The notes under the pieces are model-generated. The model ran no database searches. It was given only the letters and a program-made list of their open reading frames with translations, and was not told the origin of the DNA. From assembly GCA_031282705.1 (NCBI GenBank), contig JAITDF010000427.1, positions 1 to 20,372 on the forward strand: DNA of 20,372 nucleotides. The letters run 5' to 3'. Source of the DNA: Opitutaceae bacterium. GTDB lineage: Bacteria; Verrucomicrobiota; Verrucomicrobiia; Opitutales; Opitutaceae. Positions 1-7,127 of the stretch are shown piece after piece; position 1 is the stretch's first letter, and every line of letters begins with the position of its first letter. The position numbers were made by a program, and so were the translations under genes.

Positions 1-56
1 GCAGTGGAGGCGGGATGCGGCGGGCAATCTTTCGGGAGTGCCAAGGCCCTCCGGGG

Positions 57-309
57 CGGGCCAATAAATTGGCCCGTCAAAAGCGGGAATAAATTCCCGC
101 ACTCCATAAAAAGACCGGCAGCGTATTATGGAGTGCGGCGACTTGTCGCCGCTTTTGACGGGGCGGCGACTTTAGTCGCCGAAAGCCCGCGAAGCGGGCG
201 CGGCGTGGCGACTTCAGTCGCCACAACGAATGCGGCGCGGGCGCCGCATTCCGCCGGTGCCACATTCCGATCGGGCGACTGAAGTCGCCCGTCCGCGACG
301 CTCCGCGTC
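57..309. repeat. Dense array of short palindromes, most with 2-nt loops
   Basis: At least nine perfect inverted repeats lie within about 250 bp. With 2-nt centres: 57-76 (arms CGGGCCAAT/ATTGGCCCG, centre AA), 83-100 (GCGGGAAT/ATTCCCGC, AA), 135-152 (GCGGCGAC/GTCGCCGC, TT), 164-181 (CGGCGACT/AGTCGCCG, TT), 205-224 (GTGGCGACT/AGTCGCCAC, TC), 229-250 (10-nt arms starting AATGCGG, centre GG) and 272-291 (CGGGCGACT/AGTCGCCCG, GA). With 3-nt centres: 185-199 (GCCCGC/GCGGGC) and 297-309 (GACGC/GCGTC). The GGCGAC..GTCGCC core recurs four times with different centres. The cluster resembles REP-like intergenic palindromes; its function is unknown. Confidence 0.9.
75..160. repeat. Composite inverted repeat enclosing two different mini-palindromes
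   Basis: Outer arm CGTCAAAAGC (75-84) pairs with GCTTTTGACG (151-160). Inner arm GCACTCCATAA (99-109) pairs with TTATGGAGTGC (126-136). Between outer and inner segments the left arm contains the palindrome at 83-100 and the right arm the unrelated palindrome at 135-152. The arms are therefore complementary except for their palindromic cores, and the central loop is 110-125. All matches were read directly from the sequence. Confidence 0.85.
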
Positions 310-413
310 TTTCGGCGACTAACCCCAATACTTCTTAATTAGTGGTTAAGATGAAGGAGAGGGAGCGATGAGGGATGCTCTGGGAAGCTTGGATGGAGCG
401 GGAGCGCAATCTG

Positions 414-716
414 TTAGGAACTCATTTTGCGTTTAACGCCCCTGGGATTGCTTCTGTTGCGCCGGGGAGGCAGGAGGACTTCGGCAATTTCGGTGATGAT
501 GTCGCGGTGCAACCGGGCGGGCAGCCGAGGGGGAAAATCCGCCGGGTTGGCGGGCAGCTTGCGTTTCAATACCTCGATGGCATGGGTAAAACTGAACCGG
601 TCAGGGTCCATGTCATTGGCGAGGGTGGCCTCATGCATGAGAGTCCTTGCGCAGAAGTGCGTCAGCAGGAAGGCGTAAAACTCCTGTTTGACCCGCTCCG
701 GGGTTTTGCTGCGCAA
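414..716 (-). mobile_element. C-terminal fragment of an IS4-family (DDE) transposase
   Basis: The last 100 codons of the frame read LRSKTPERVKQEFYAFLLTH, then ARTLMHEATL, DPDRFSFTHAIEVLKRKL and NPRGVKRKMSS. This is the typical end of IS4-type transposases: the helix carrying the late catalytic-region residues (QEFYAFLL), the DPDR.SF.HA segment, and the basic NPRGVKRKMS tail. The DDE catalytic aspartates and the whole N-terminal half are absent, so this cannot be an active transposase. The usual basic residues after KRKMS are cut by TAA at 414-416. No flanking terminal inverted repeats or target duplication were identified. Confidence 0.75.
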
Positions 717-1274
717 CACCACCGTGCCGCCACCAGCGGCGCGCGTTCCGGTGGAAAGTCCGCTTCCTGTCCCAAAGTTGGGTCCACCGGAACTTTTGTT
801 TTCCCCGTGCAAGACATGCACGTCATAGAGCCACAGGTTGCCCTTCGCCCCCTCGTAAACCGTGAGCCGCACCGGCTCAATCCCGCCCGGCGTGCGCGCG
901 GCGGCCACCAGCCTGTGACGGGCAACCGCGCCGTCCGGCAAGTCCCCGGCGTTGGTTTCCGTGGACACCCGCACGGCCTGCTTCACCAGACTGCGGATCT
1001 GCCCGAGAATGGCGCTGGCGACGGGTCCGCTGGTCTTGTGCGCGGAATGCCGGATGGTGCCGCGTGAAAAAGTCACGGTCCGGTTCATGTCCGCGTTGGT
1101 TTCGCCGGCCCCGCCGGCGGGGACGCCGGCAAGCAGGGTCTGGCGGTTCCGGCTGTTGTCGCGCCCCTCGTAATCGGCAACAGGGACATCCACCGGCCTC
1201 ACCGGCTTGTTCAACGTCTCCTCCGTCAACCCTCCGGTCACCGGGTCGCGCCGCGCCGCCGCCGCAAACTCCAC
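414..1274 (-). pseudogene. Chimeric remnant: polyvalent-protein-like tail joined to IS4-type transposase C-terminus
   Basis: The open frame is 286 codons from a GTG at 1274, and it is open only back to a TGA at 1329-1331. Residues about 60-180 (FSRGTIRHSAHKTSGPV, then a beta-rich stretch with LTVYEG and WLYDVHVLHGEN) resemble C-terminal domains of large phage/plasmid polyvalent proteins. Residues 187-286 match the end of IS4-family transposases (separate entry). These two families do not normally occur in one protein, so I read the frame as a rearranged remnant. A run of eight C at 1280-1287 lies just upstream. The next frame over continues upstream to the esterase stop codon at 1415-1417 and includes VVAQVLGFVAIPDETAK, which suggests a frameshift. 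The polyvalent assignment is tentative; the transposase part is firmer. Confidence 0.5.
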
Positions 1275-1414
1275 CTGCGCCCCCCCCGCAACGCCGCCCG
1301 CGCCGCGCCTCTCCGGGGCTTTGCTGTCTCATCGGGAATAGCGACGAACCCCAAAACCTGCGCCACGACAGGGCGCGGGGCCGCGCAACATCGGTTGACA
1401 AGGCGCGCGCCACG

Positions 1415-2296
1415 CTATCGGGCATCAGCCGCCTTGTCGGAAAAATAGGGTTCCAGCGGATTCGGACTCAGCTGCTTCAATCCCGTCACGACGCAGCCGG
1501 CATTGAACACGGCGCCCTCGGGGCCGGTGTGCGTGCGATCCTTCGGGTAAAACCGGGCCACCGCCTCGCGGCCCAACTGCTCATACAGGGCGGCGGCAAT
1601 GCCCGCCAAATCGATGAACGCCACTTTTTCGGCACGCGCGACCTCGGCCGCCCATTCCCGCCAGCGCCCGTTTTCACGCTCGGGTTTTCCGCCGGGCCAT
1701 TCGTTGCGCAGGGTGGGCGAAAGGAGCATCGGCACCGCCCCTTTGGCGCGGGCGCCGGCGATCATCTTGCGCAGATACCAGCCGTAGGTGCGCACGGTCT
1801 CGCGTTTTTTTGTGACCTTGTTGTCGATCTCCCCGGCTTCGTCCCCGGTCCCCTTGAGCGAGCCGCGCGCGCGTCTGGCGGTGTTTACGGGGCCGGCGTC
1901 GTTGTGTCCGAATTGTATCAGTATAAAGTCGCCCGGTTTCATTTCGGCGAGCAGCCGGTCCCAATCGCCGGCGGTGATGAAGCTGCGGCTCGACGCGCCG
2001 CCGCGGGCGCGGTTGGCGATGTTGATTTTTCCCGTGTCGAAAAACGCCGGCAGCGCCCCGCCCCACCCCGTGATGCCGGGCGTGTCCTGCGCCGCGGTCG
2101 AATCGTCTGCGACAAACAGCGTGGGGAGTCCCGGGTTGAGCGGCGCGGCCGCGGCGGCCGCGATGCGCGCGGATTTTGGCGGCCCGGCCGGCGCCCCGCC
2201 CGGGGATTGGGCGCGGACGGAAGGCGCGGACAAAACAACAAGGACGGCGAACGCCACCGGCAGGTTTTGCGGAATCAAGGTTGCGGAGGTTTTCAT
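1415..2296 (-). CDS. Secreted SGNH/GDSL esterase, rhamnogalacturonan acetylesterase-like (CE12 type)
   Basis: This is a predicted periplasmic or secreted carbohydrate esterase of 293 residues that would remove acetyl groups from pectic rhamnogalacturonan. A basic start followed by a hydrophobic segment (residues about 13-28, ending SVRAQ) is a signal peptide, and an Ala/Pro linker follows. SGNH blocks are visible: ADDST with nucleophile Ser66, ITGWG, the oxyanion glycine in ARGGASSRSF (about 97-106), QFGHND with Asn132, and KDRTHTGPEGA giving Asp253 and His256. The DDST variant of block I, the GWG motif and the DxTH end match the CE12 family (RhgT/YesT-like). The start is 90 bp below the regulator stop on the same strand, so the two may be cotranscribed. 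Acetyl-xylan or other glycans are possible alternative substrates. Confidence 0.85.
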   Translation of the reverse strand: MKTSATLIPQNLPVAFAVLVVLSAPSVRAQSPGGAPAGPPKSARIAAAAAAPLNPGLPTLFVADDSTAAQDTPGITGWGGALPAFFDTGKINIANRARGGASSRSFITAGDWDRLLAEMKPGDFILIQFGHNDAGPVNTARRARGSLKGTGDEAGEIDNKVTKKRETVRTYGWYLRKMIAGARAKGAVPMLLSPTLRNEWPGGKPERENGRWREWAAEVARAEKVAFIDLAGIAAALYEQLGREAVARFYPKDRTHTGPEGAVFNAGCVVTGLKQLSPNPLEPYFSDKAADAR

Positions 2297-2310
2297 GGGA
2301 GATGTTTCAA

Positions 2311-2335
2311 CCGCGCGCGGGCCGTTAGCGCGCGG
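2311..2335. other. GC hairpin between regulator and esterase genes
   Basis: CCGCGCGC (2311-2318) pairs with GCGCGCGG (2328-2335) around a 9-nt loop. It lies just upstream of the esterase start. No T-run follows on either strand, so it is not a classical intrinsic terminator. It could attenuate or stabilise the minus-strand message, or be chance in GC-rich DNA. Confidence 0.4.
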
Positions 2336-2385
2336 GCGCGCGAGGCGACGGGCGACGGGGCGCGGCGCGGTTCAGCGCCCGCGGC

Positions 2386-3462
2386 TCAGGGCTTTTTCCA
2401 GCAGGGCGCGAAGGGCATGCTGTAGAAGCAGCTGAAGTTCCCGCGCAGCTGCGCGCGCATCATTTGCAGCGCCGCCCTGGCGATGTCCTTCGAGCGGTAA
2501 TCGATGCGCGCGCTGTCGAAAAACCGGGGGTTCACCTCGGCGGGCTTGATTCCGTAAACGTCAAAACCGAGGCCGCGCATGAGTCCGTCGGTGACGATTT
2601 CATAGCGCTTGAAGCCGAGCTTTTGCGCCGCGAGATCGGCCAGGTGCACGTGCGCGTCGCGCGAGGCGATCATGCCGATTTTCTGCCGCGCATGGATCGG
2701 GAGCGCGGCGAGCGCCGCCGCGATCTGATCGACGGCCTCCCCGCGTTTTTCCGAGAGCATGTGCGGCAGGTTTGCCGCGAATATGTTCACCCCGTCCTCG
2801 AAAAACAGCCGGAAGGCCGCGCCCTGATCCGCCGCGAAGCGGTGCGAGGACCTTCCCAGATCGACGATTTTCGTGCAGCCGCGCGCCTTGAGCCGGCGGA
2901 TCATCGCGTCGAACAGCCCCCGCGGGTCATAAAAGACCGAGGGCGCCTGGATTTCAGGCACATTGCGGAAAAGAAAAACGGTGCGCACGCTGCGGATCTC
3001 GAACTCGCGGTAAAGCTCCAGGTTGAGGAGCTGCTGGTGGCGCATGAGCGGGAAGGAGAACACCCCGTCGAGCCCGCGCTGCAGGAAACGCTGGAGCGCC
3101 GCCTGCTCCGAAAGCTGCTCCCAGTTCACGTATTCGACGATCAGCCCCGGCCCGATTTCGGCCTGGAGCGTGAAGATGACCTCCTCGAAAAACTGCGTGT
3201 AAAAATTGTCCGGCGTCGGGATGGCCGCCACCACGCCGAGCCGCGGCGGGTCGGCGGGCTGGCGCGGCGTGTAGGTGTATGCGCGCCCGCTCTGGTTCGA
3301 TACGACGCCCATCGCGCGCAGCATCATGAAGGCCTTTTCAATCGAGCCCCGGTTCACGTTGTAGCGCTGCTCAAGGTCCCGCCACGACGGCAGCCGCGGG
3401 GGCAGCTGGCCGAGTTGCACGTCCTTGACGATCAGATGCGCGATTTGCCGGTAGAGATTCAT
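2386..3462 (-). CDS. GntR-type HTH regulator with LacI/periplasmic-binding-like effector domain
   Basis: This is a predicted sugar-responsive transcription factor of 358 residues. The open frame extends to 3618, but the ATG at 3462 (MNLYRQIAHLIV) is the sensible start: the upstream extension is low-complexity, crosses the divergent promoter, and lacks homology-like features. Residues 1-66 form a GntR winged helix: LYRQIAHLIV, LPSWRDLEQRYNVNRGSIEK with the recognition helix about 36-46, then a wing ending SGRAYTYTP. Residues about 75-350 (RLGVVAAIP, GLDGVFSFPLM, KIVDLG, IASRDAHVHLADLAAQKLG) look like a LacI-family sugar-binding core. This architecture is that of AraR-like chimeric repressors. 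It is divergent to the TonB operon and upstream of the esterase, so autoregulation plus control of both transcripts is likely. Confidence 0.85.
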   Translation of the reverse strand: MNLYRQIAHLIVKDVQLGQLPPRLPSWRDLEQRYNVNRGSIEKAFMMLRAMGVVSNQSGRAYTYTPRQPADPPRLGVVAAIPTPDNFYTQFFEEVIFTLQAEIGPGLIVEYVNWEQLSEQAALQRFLQRGLDGVFSFPLMRHQQLLNLELYREFEIRSVRTVFLFRNVPEIQAPSVFYDPRGLFDAMIRRLKARGCTKIVDLGRSSHRFAADQGAAFRLFFEDGVNIFAANLPHMLSEKRGEAVDQIAAALAALPIHARQKIGMIASRDAHVHLADLAAQKLGFKRYEIVTDGLMRGLGFDVYGIKPAEVNPRFFDSARIDYRSKDIARAALQMMRAQLRGNFSCFYSMPFAPCWKKP

Positions 3463-3524
3463 GAGGGAGGATTCCGCCGCCCAGCAAACCGCGCGCGGCC
3501 CGCAGGGCAATCTTTTTGGCTTTT

Positions 3525-3558
3525 TGGCATTTTGACATTGACAGCTGTCAAAATGGCA
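3525..3558. promoter_or_regulatory. Candidate operator: 13-bp inverted repeat in the divergent intergenic region
   Basis: The left arm TGGCATTTTGACA (3525-3537) and right arm TGTCAAAATGGCA (3546-3558) are inverted copies with 12 of 13 positions matching, 8 bp apart. Overlapping this is a perfect 14-bp palindrome TTGACAGCTGTCAA at 3538-3551. The element sits between the regulator start (3462) and the receptor start (3606). It is the only strong palindrome in that gap, and both palindromes contain -35-like TTGACA sequences, so a bound repressor would block transcription both ways. Binding by the adjacent GntR-type protein is inference. Confidence 0.8.
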
Positions 3559-3562
3559 TAAT
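3532..3562 (+). promoter_or_regulatory. Candidate promoter of the TonB-receptor operon
   Basis: TTGACA occurs at 3532-3537 and again at 3538-3543, with CATAAT at 3557-3562. The spacer is 19 bp from the first hexamer and 13 bp from the second, so neither fit is ideal. The elements lie inside the candidate operator, 44 bp upstream of the receptor ATG. On the minus strand TTGACA at 3551-3546 could serve the regulator gene. Moderate support only. Confidence 0.45.
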
Positions 3563-3605
3563 CCTCTCCGCCATTTCCAAACCCGACCACCACCGCTCCC
3601 TCCCC

Positions 3606-5801
3606 ATGCAGCATCCACATTCCCGCCGCCGCCCCGCCCTTGTCCTCGCCGTGTGCCTGGCGTCCGCCGCCCTGCCCCGGTCGGCCGCCCAGCCCGCCCC
3701 CGCGCCCGCCGCCGGCGACGGGGAGGAGACGGTCAGGCTGAGCCCGTTCACCGTCACCGGCTCGCGCGAGGAATCCTATGGCGCGACCGACTCGATCACC
3801 GGCTCGCGCATCCGCACCGAGGTGAAGGACCTGCCCTTCGCGCTCAATGTCATCACCGACACCTTTCTCGACGAGATGAGCGCCTACACGCTCGGCGAGC
3901 AGATGGCCTACACCAGCGCGTTCTCGCCGGGCGAGAGCGATCAGGACTACCAGCTGCGCGGCATCGCCTCGGCGCGCAAGCTGCGCAACGGCTTCGTCAA
4001 CTTCGGCGTGTATGACAAGCTGGGCATCGATCGCGTGGAGGTGATCAAAGGCCCGGTCGCCTCGATCTACGGGCAGACGCAGCCGGGCGGCATCATCAAC
4101 ACCATCACGAAGCGCCCCCGCGCCGCGCGCCAGCTCAAGCTCGCCACCCAGGCGGGCAGCTTCGATTTTTTGCGCACCGAGCTCCTGCACACCGGGGCGC
4201 TTGTGCCCGGGAAAATAAACACCCTCGTCGGGGCGGCCTGGCAGGAAAACGGCGGCGAGCAGGAGTTTTTCGAATTCAGGCGCGCGTATGCCACGGGCAT
4301 GGTCGAGTTCACGCTCGATTCGCGCACCAAGCTCGAACTCGATCTCGAATGGCTCAAGGACGAGGGCACCACGGAAAGCCCGCTTTATTATAACTACGAG
4401 CCCGATCCCGGCACCACCTCCCCCCGTGTCGCGCGCGGCTACAACCTCGACGACCTCCTCCACTTCAACAACAACGGCCCGCACGCCGCCGACACCCGCG
4501 ACGTCTCCAACGCCTCGCTCACCTTCGAGCGCAGGCTGGACACGGCGTGGTCGCTGCGCAGCGGCCTCGCCTTCTATGCATACAGGACCGAGCGCATGGC
4601 GGCCGGCGGCGATTTGTATCAGGTGGACTTGCGGCGCATCATCAACCGCAATCCCGTCTTTGTCTATTCCGAGGGCAACCGCCTCAGCAGCCAGACCGAC
4701 CTGCTCGGGCAGTTCCACACCGGCCCGGTCCGCCACCGGCTCCTCTTCACCGTTGACCTGGCGCACACCGAGGGTTCCGGCCACCGCCTGCAGCTGCCCG
4801 CGGGCTGGGACGACAGCACGTCGAATCCGTATTATTCGCTCAAGTATCTTTACATAGACAATCCCGACTACAGGCTGCCGCCAAAATCCGCGCTCACCGA
4901 CCGCTTCCGCGACCAGTCCTCCGCGACCGACGCCGTCGGGTTCTTCGTGAGCGAGCAGGCGTTCCTGTTCGACGACCGGCTGCTTCTCATGGGCGGCTTC
5001 CGTTACGATTACGCGCAGTTCGACAGCACCGACCTGAGCGCCGGCACCCACAACGATTATGATGATTCCGATTTCACGTATCAACTGGGCGCCAACTACG
5101 CGCTCCTTCCCGGCATGCGCGCCTATGCGAACTACAGCACGTCATTCTACCCCCAGGCGCGCCTGAGCCCCGACGGCGAGCCCTACCCCAACGAGCAGGG
5201 CGAGGGCTTCGAGGCCGGCGTGAAGGCCAACCTCTTTTCCGACAGAATAATCCTCTGCGCCAACGTCTTCAAGGTGGAGCGCAAGAACATCGTGATCCGC
5301 ACCGTGGACGCGAGCGGCAACGACGCCTATCTCCTCTCCGGGTCGGTCGAGAGCAAGGGCGTCGAGCTTGACTTTAATTTGACCCCGGTGAAGGGCCTGC
5401 TGCTCTACGGCGCCTGCGGATACGTGGACGCCGAATATACAAAGATGGAGGACGCCCGCCTGGTCGGGCTGCCGCCCACGCACGTGCCGAGGTTCAATTT
5501 CGGGGCCGCCGCGCGCTATGAGATCCAGCGCGGCCCGCTGCGCCGGCTCTATTTTCTAATCAGCGAGCATTCGCAGTCGAAGGCGCGCGGCACCGATTCG
5601 ACCAACGCCAGGCGCTATCTCGTCTATCAGCCCTCCTACTCGGTCTGGAGCGCCGCCGCCGGCTTCAAGCACACGGACAGGAAGGGCGTTTACCACAAAT
5701 GGCAGCTCAGCGTGAAAAACCTCGCCGACGAGGCCTATCTCGCGGGCCGCCGCCCCGGCGCCGGCATTGGCTGGACGGCGCGCTATGAAGTGCAGTTCTG
5801 A
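3606..5801 (+). CDS. TonB-dependent outer-membrane receptor
   Basis: This is a predicted outer-membrane active transporter of 731 residues. The open frame begins at 3516, but the ATG at 3606 gives a proper signal peptide (basic MQHPHSRRRP, hydrophobic ALVLAVCLASAALP, cut near SAAQ) and keeps the promoter outside the gene. ETVRLSPFTVTGSR (41-54) is the N-terminal signature seen ahead of plugs in verrucomicrobial receptors. The plug domain follows (about 58-175), with PFALNVIT, YQLRGI, VEVIKGPVASIYGQTQPGG and NTITKRP. The rest is a barrel with alternating short strands that ends in ARYEVQF with a terminal Phe. The plug pattern resembles FhuA/FoxA-like siderophore receptors, but the neighbours argue for an oligosaccharide. 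No SusD-like partner is present. It is first in a tight operon. Confidence 0.92.
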   Translation: MQHPHSRRRPALVLAVCLASAALPRSAAQPAPAPAAGDGEETVRLSPFTVTGSREESYGATDSITGSRIRTEVKDLPFALNVITDTFLDEMSAYTLGEQMAYTSAFSPGESDQDYQLRGIASARKLRNGFVNFGVYDKLGIDRVEVIKGPVASIYGQTQPGGIINTITKRPRAARQLKLATQAGSFDFLRTELLHTGALVPGKINTLVGAAWQENGGEQEFFEFRRAYATGMVEFTLDSRTKLELDLEWLKDEGTTESPLYYNYEPDPGTTSPRVARGYNLDDLLHFNNNGPHAADTRDVSNASLTFERRLDTAWSLRSGLAFYAYRTERMAAGGDLYQVDLRRIINRNPVFVYSEGNRLSSQTDLLGQFHTGPVRHRLLFTVDLAHTEGSGHRLQLPAGWDDSTSNPYYSLKYLYIDNPDYRLPPKSALTDRFRDQSSATDAVGFFVSEQAFLFDDRLLLMGGFRYDYAQFDSTDLSAGTHNDYDDSDFTYQLGANYALLPGMRAYANYSTSFYPQARLSPDGEPYPNEQGEGFEAGVKANLFSDRIILCANVFKVERKNIVIRTVDASGNDAYLLSGSVESKGVELDFNLTPVKGLLLYGACGYVDAEYTKMEDARLVGLPPTHVPRFNFGAAARYEIQRGPLRRLYFLISEHSQSKARGTDSTNARRYLVYQPSYSVWSAAAGFKHTDRKGVYHKWQLSVKNLADEAYLAGRRPGAGIGWTARYEVQF

Positions 5802-5848
5802 ACCCCGGGCGCCACCATCGAGGCCATCTTTCAACCCGCAATCAAACC

Positions 5849-7090
5849 ATGCCCCCCATGAACAAAAAAAACCGCCGCGCCGCCCGGCTGCTGCTCTCCC
5901 TCTGCGCCGCCGGGCTGGCGCGCGCGGACGCCGCCACCCTGGAAACCTCGGCCTGTTTTGAAATGACAAAGGCGCCCGCGACCGGCATCCCCATATACAT
6001 ACTCAAGGGTTCGCCGGACGGGCACCAGCAGGTGCTATACTACACGCAGGACATGATGAGCCGGGACGGGCGCCACCTGTGGTTTGCCCACGTGACAAAC
6101 CCCGGCACGCCAGAGGCGCGCAAGGCGCTCGGCGTCGTCGATTTTGAAAAAGACACAAAGACTCTGTTTCCCGAGGCGGCGTTCGAGGGCGAGTCCCCTT
6201 ATGTGGATGCAGACACGGGGTGCGTTTATTATTGCGGACCGGGTTCCCTGGCCAAGGGCGAAACGTTTCCTGTATATGTGCTCGAACCCCGGCCGGGCGC
6301 CAGGGCCCGGGTCGTCGTCGCCATCCCCCGTTTCGAGGAGGGGCGGCCGCGCCAGGTCGTCACGCATTTCACCATGAACGCCAGCCGCACGGCGCTGGGC
6401 TTCGATTCGGGGCATTATCCAAAATCGGAAAAAACCTACTACGGCACGATTGCCCTGGACGGCTCGCCCGCGAAGGTCTGGGGAACCTTCGGGCGCCGCA
6501 TGGATCACGCGCAGATGTCCCCGGCGCGGGACGATGTGATGCTCATCGCGCAGGACGGTTTCGTGCGGGAGGGCGCGGGCGATCGCGTGAAAATCGCCAA
6601 CCGCATGTGGCTCGCCTACGCGGACGGCCGCCAGGAGCCGCTCTTCCCCGGCAAACAGGGCGTCGCGCATTATCACGAGTGGTGGGACCCGGGCGGCGAA
6701 TACATCTGGTTTGTTGACACGCAGGGCGCCTCCACCGCAGGGCGCCCGGGCACCGCCACCGTGCGGCTGAGGGACCGCTCCGTCCTGCTCGTGTGGCCCG
6801 GCGCCGTCGGGCACAGCCACTCCTCGGCAAACGGGCGCTATCTTGTCGGCGACCACAAGACCGGCCGCTGGACGCGCCAGACCGCCGACGTGCGTGTCAG
6901 CGCCTACGATGCAAAGACGAAACGCTCCCATGAAATCACGGGCGGCATGCCGCCGCCGCGCTGGTTTTATCACACGCACCCGCATCCGCAATTCGACTGC
7001 GGCGACAAATACATACTCTTCACCTGCACGCTGGCCGGATACACGTCGGTCGGCGCGGTCAGGTCGGCGGATGTTTTCGGACGGCCTTGA
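5849..7090 (+). CDS. Secreted beta-propeller protein resembling oligogalacturonate lyase (PL22-like)
   Basis: The protein has 413 residues; ATG 5849 or the in-frame ATG 5858 (MNKKNRRAAR) could start it, and the latter gives the neater signal peptide (hydrophobic to ARADA, about residue 28). Repeated propeller-blade signatures are visible: SRDGRHLWFAHV, MNASRTALGFD, QMSPARDDVMLIAQDG, HEWWDPGGEYIWFVD, ANGRYLVGDHKT, DKYILFT. Histidines cluster at 220, 274/276, 322/324 and 375/377/379 (YHTHPHPQF). The PL22 family uses a metal bound by late-propeller His and Gln residues for beta-elimination of unsaturated oligogalacturonates; the HPHPQF segment and preceding histidines fit that pattern. It lies 47 bp after the receptor. 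A catalytic role is inferred; a non-enzymatic TolB-like binding propeller is the alternative. Confidence 0.65.
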   Translation: MPPMNKKNRRAARLLLSLCAAGLARADAATLETSACFEMTKAPATGIPIYILKGSPDGHQQVLYYTQDMMSRDGRHLWFAHVTNPGTPEARKALGVVDFEKDTKTLFPEAAFEGESPYVDADTGCVYYCGPGSLAKGETFPVYVLEPRPGARARVVVAIPRFEEGRPRQVVTHFTMNASRTALGFDSGHYPKSEKTYYGTIALDGSPAKVWGTFGRRMDHAQMSPARDDVMLIAQDGFVREGAGDRVKIANRMWLAYADGRQEPLFPGKQGVAHYHEWWDPGGEYIWFVDTQGASTAGRPGTATVRLRDRSVLLVWPGAVGHSHSSANGRYLVGDHKTGRWTRQTADVRVSAYDAKTKRSHEITGGMPPPRWFYHTHPHPQFDCGDKYILFTCTLAGYTSVGAVRSADVFGRP

Positions 7091-7127
7091 AACTTTTATC
7101 ATTAGAACCTCAAAAAATCCTCGTTTT

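Larger units (their letters stand above)
1..413. other. Gene-free left flank with palindrome cluster
   Basis: I see no credible gene here. Positions 1-56 show nothing recognisable. Positions 57-309 are packed with short palindromes, listed separately. Positions 337-348 carry AATTAGTGGTTA, which also occurs at 20166-20177 in the right flank. Positions 349-413 are a purine-rich stretch just downstream of the transposase remnant and show no obvious terminal inverted repeat. The open frames in this stretch run through the palindromes and look accidental. Confidence 0.7.

Noticed and set aside
57..309. CRISPR array
   Set aside because: The repeated units are palindromes of different sequence and spacing; there are no identical repeats with unique regular spacers, and no cas genes are nearby.
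414..716. Complete insertion sequence
   Set aside because: Only the C-terminal third of a transposase is present, and no terminal inverted repeats or target duplication were found.
2464..3561. 365-codon plus-strand frame opposite the regulator gene
   Set aside because: It is an Arg/Glu/Val-rich antisense shadow; the minus strand encodes a clear winged-helix and sugar-binding architecture.
3459..5084. 541-codon minus-strand open frame opposite the TonB receptor
   Set aside because: It is antisense to a clear receptor gene, and its Val/Glu/Ala/Gly-rich sequence lacks motifs.
6843..7127. N-terminal extension of the autotransporter frame
   Set aside because: It lies inside the upstream propeller gene in another frame, and the signal peptide begins only after ATG 7128.
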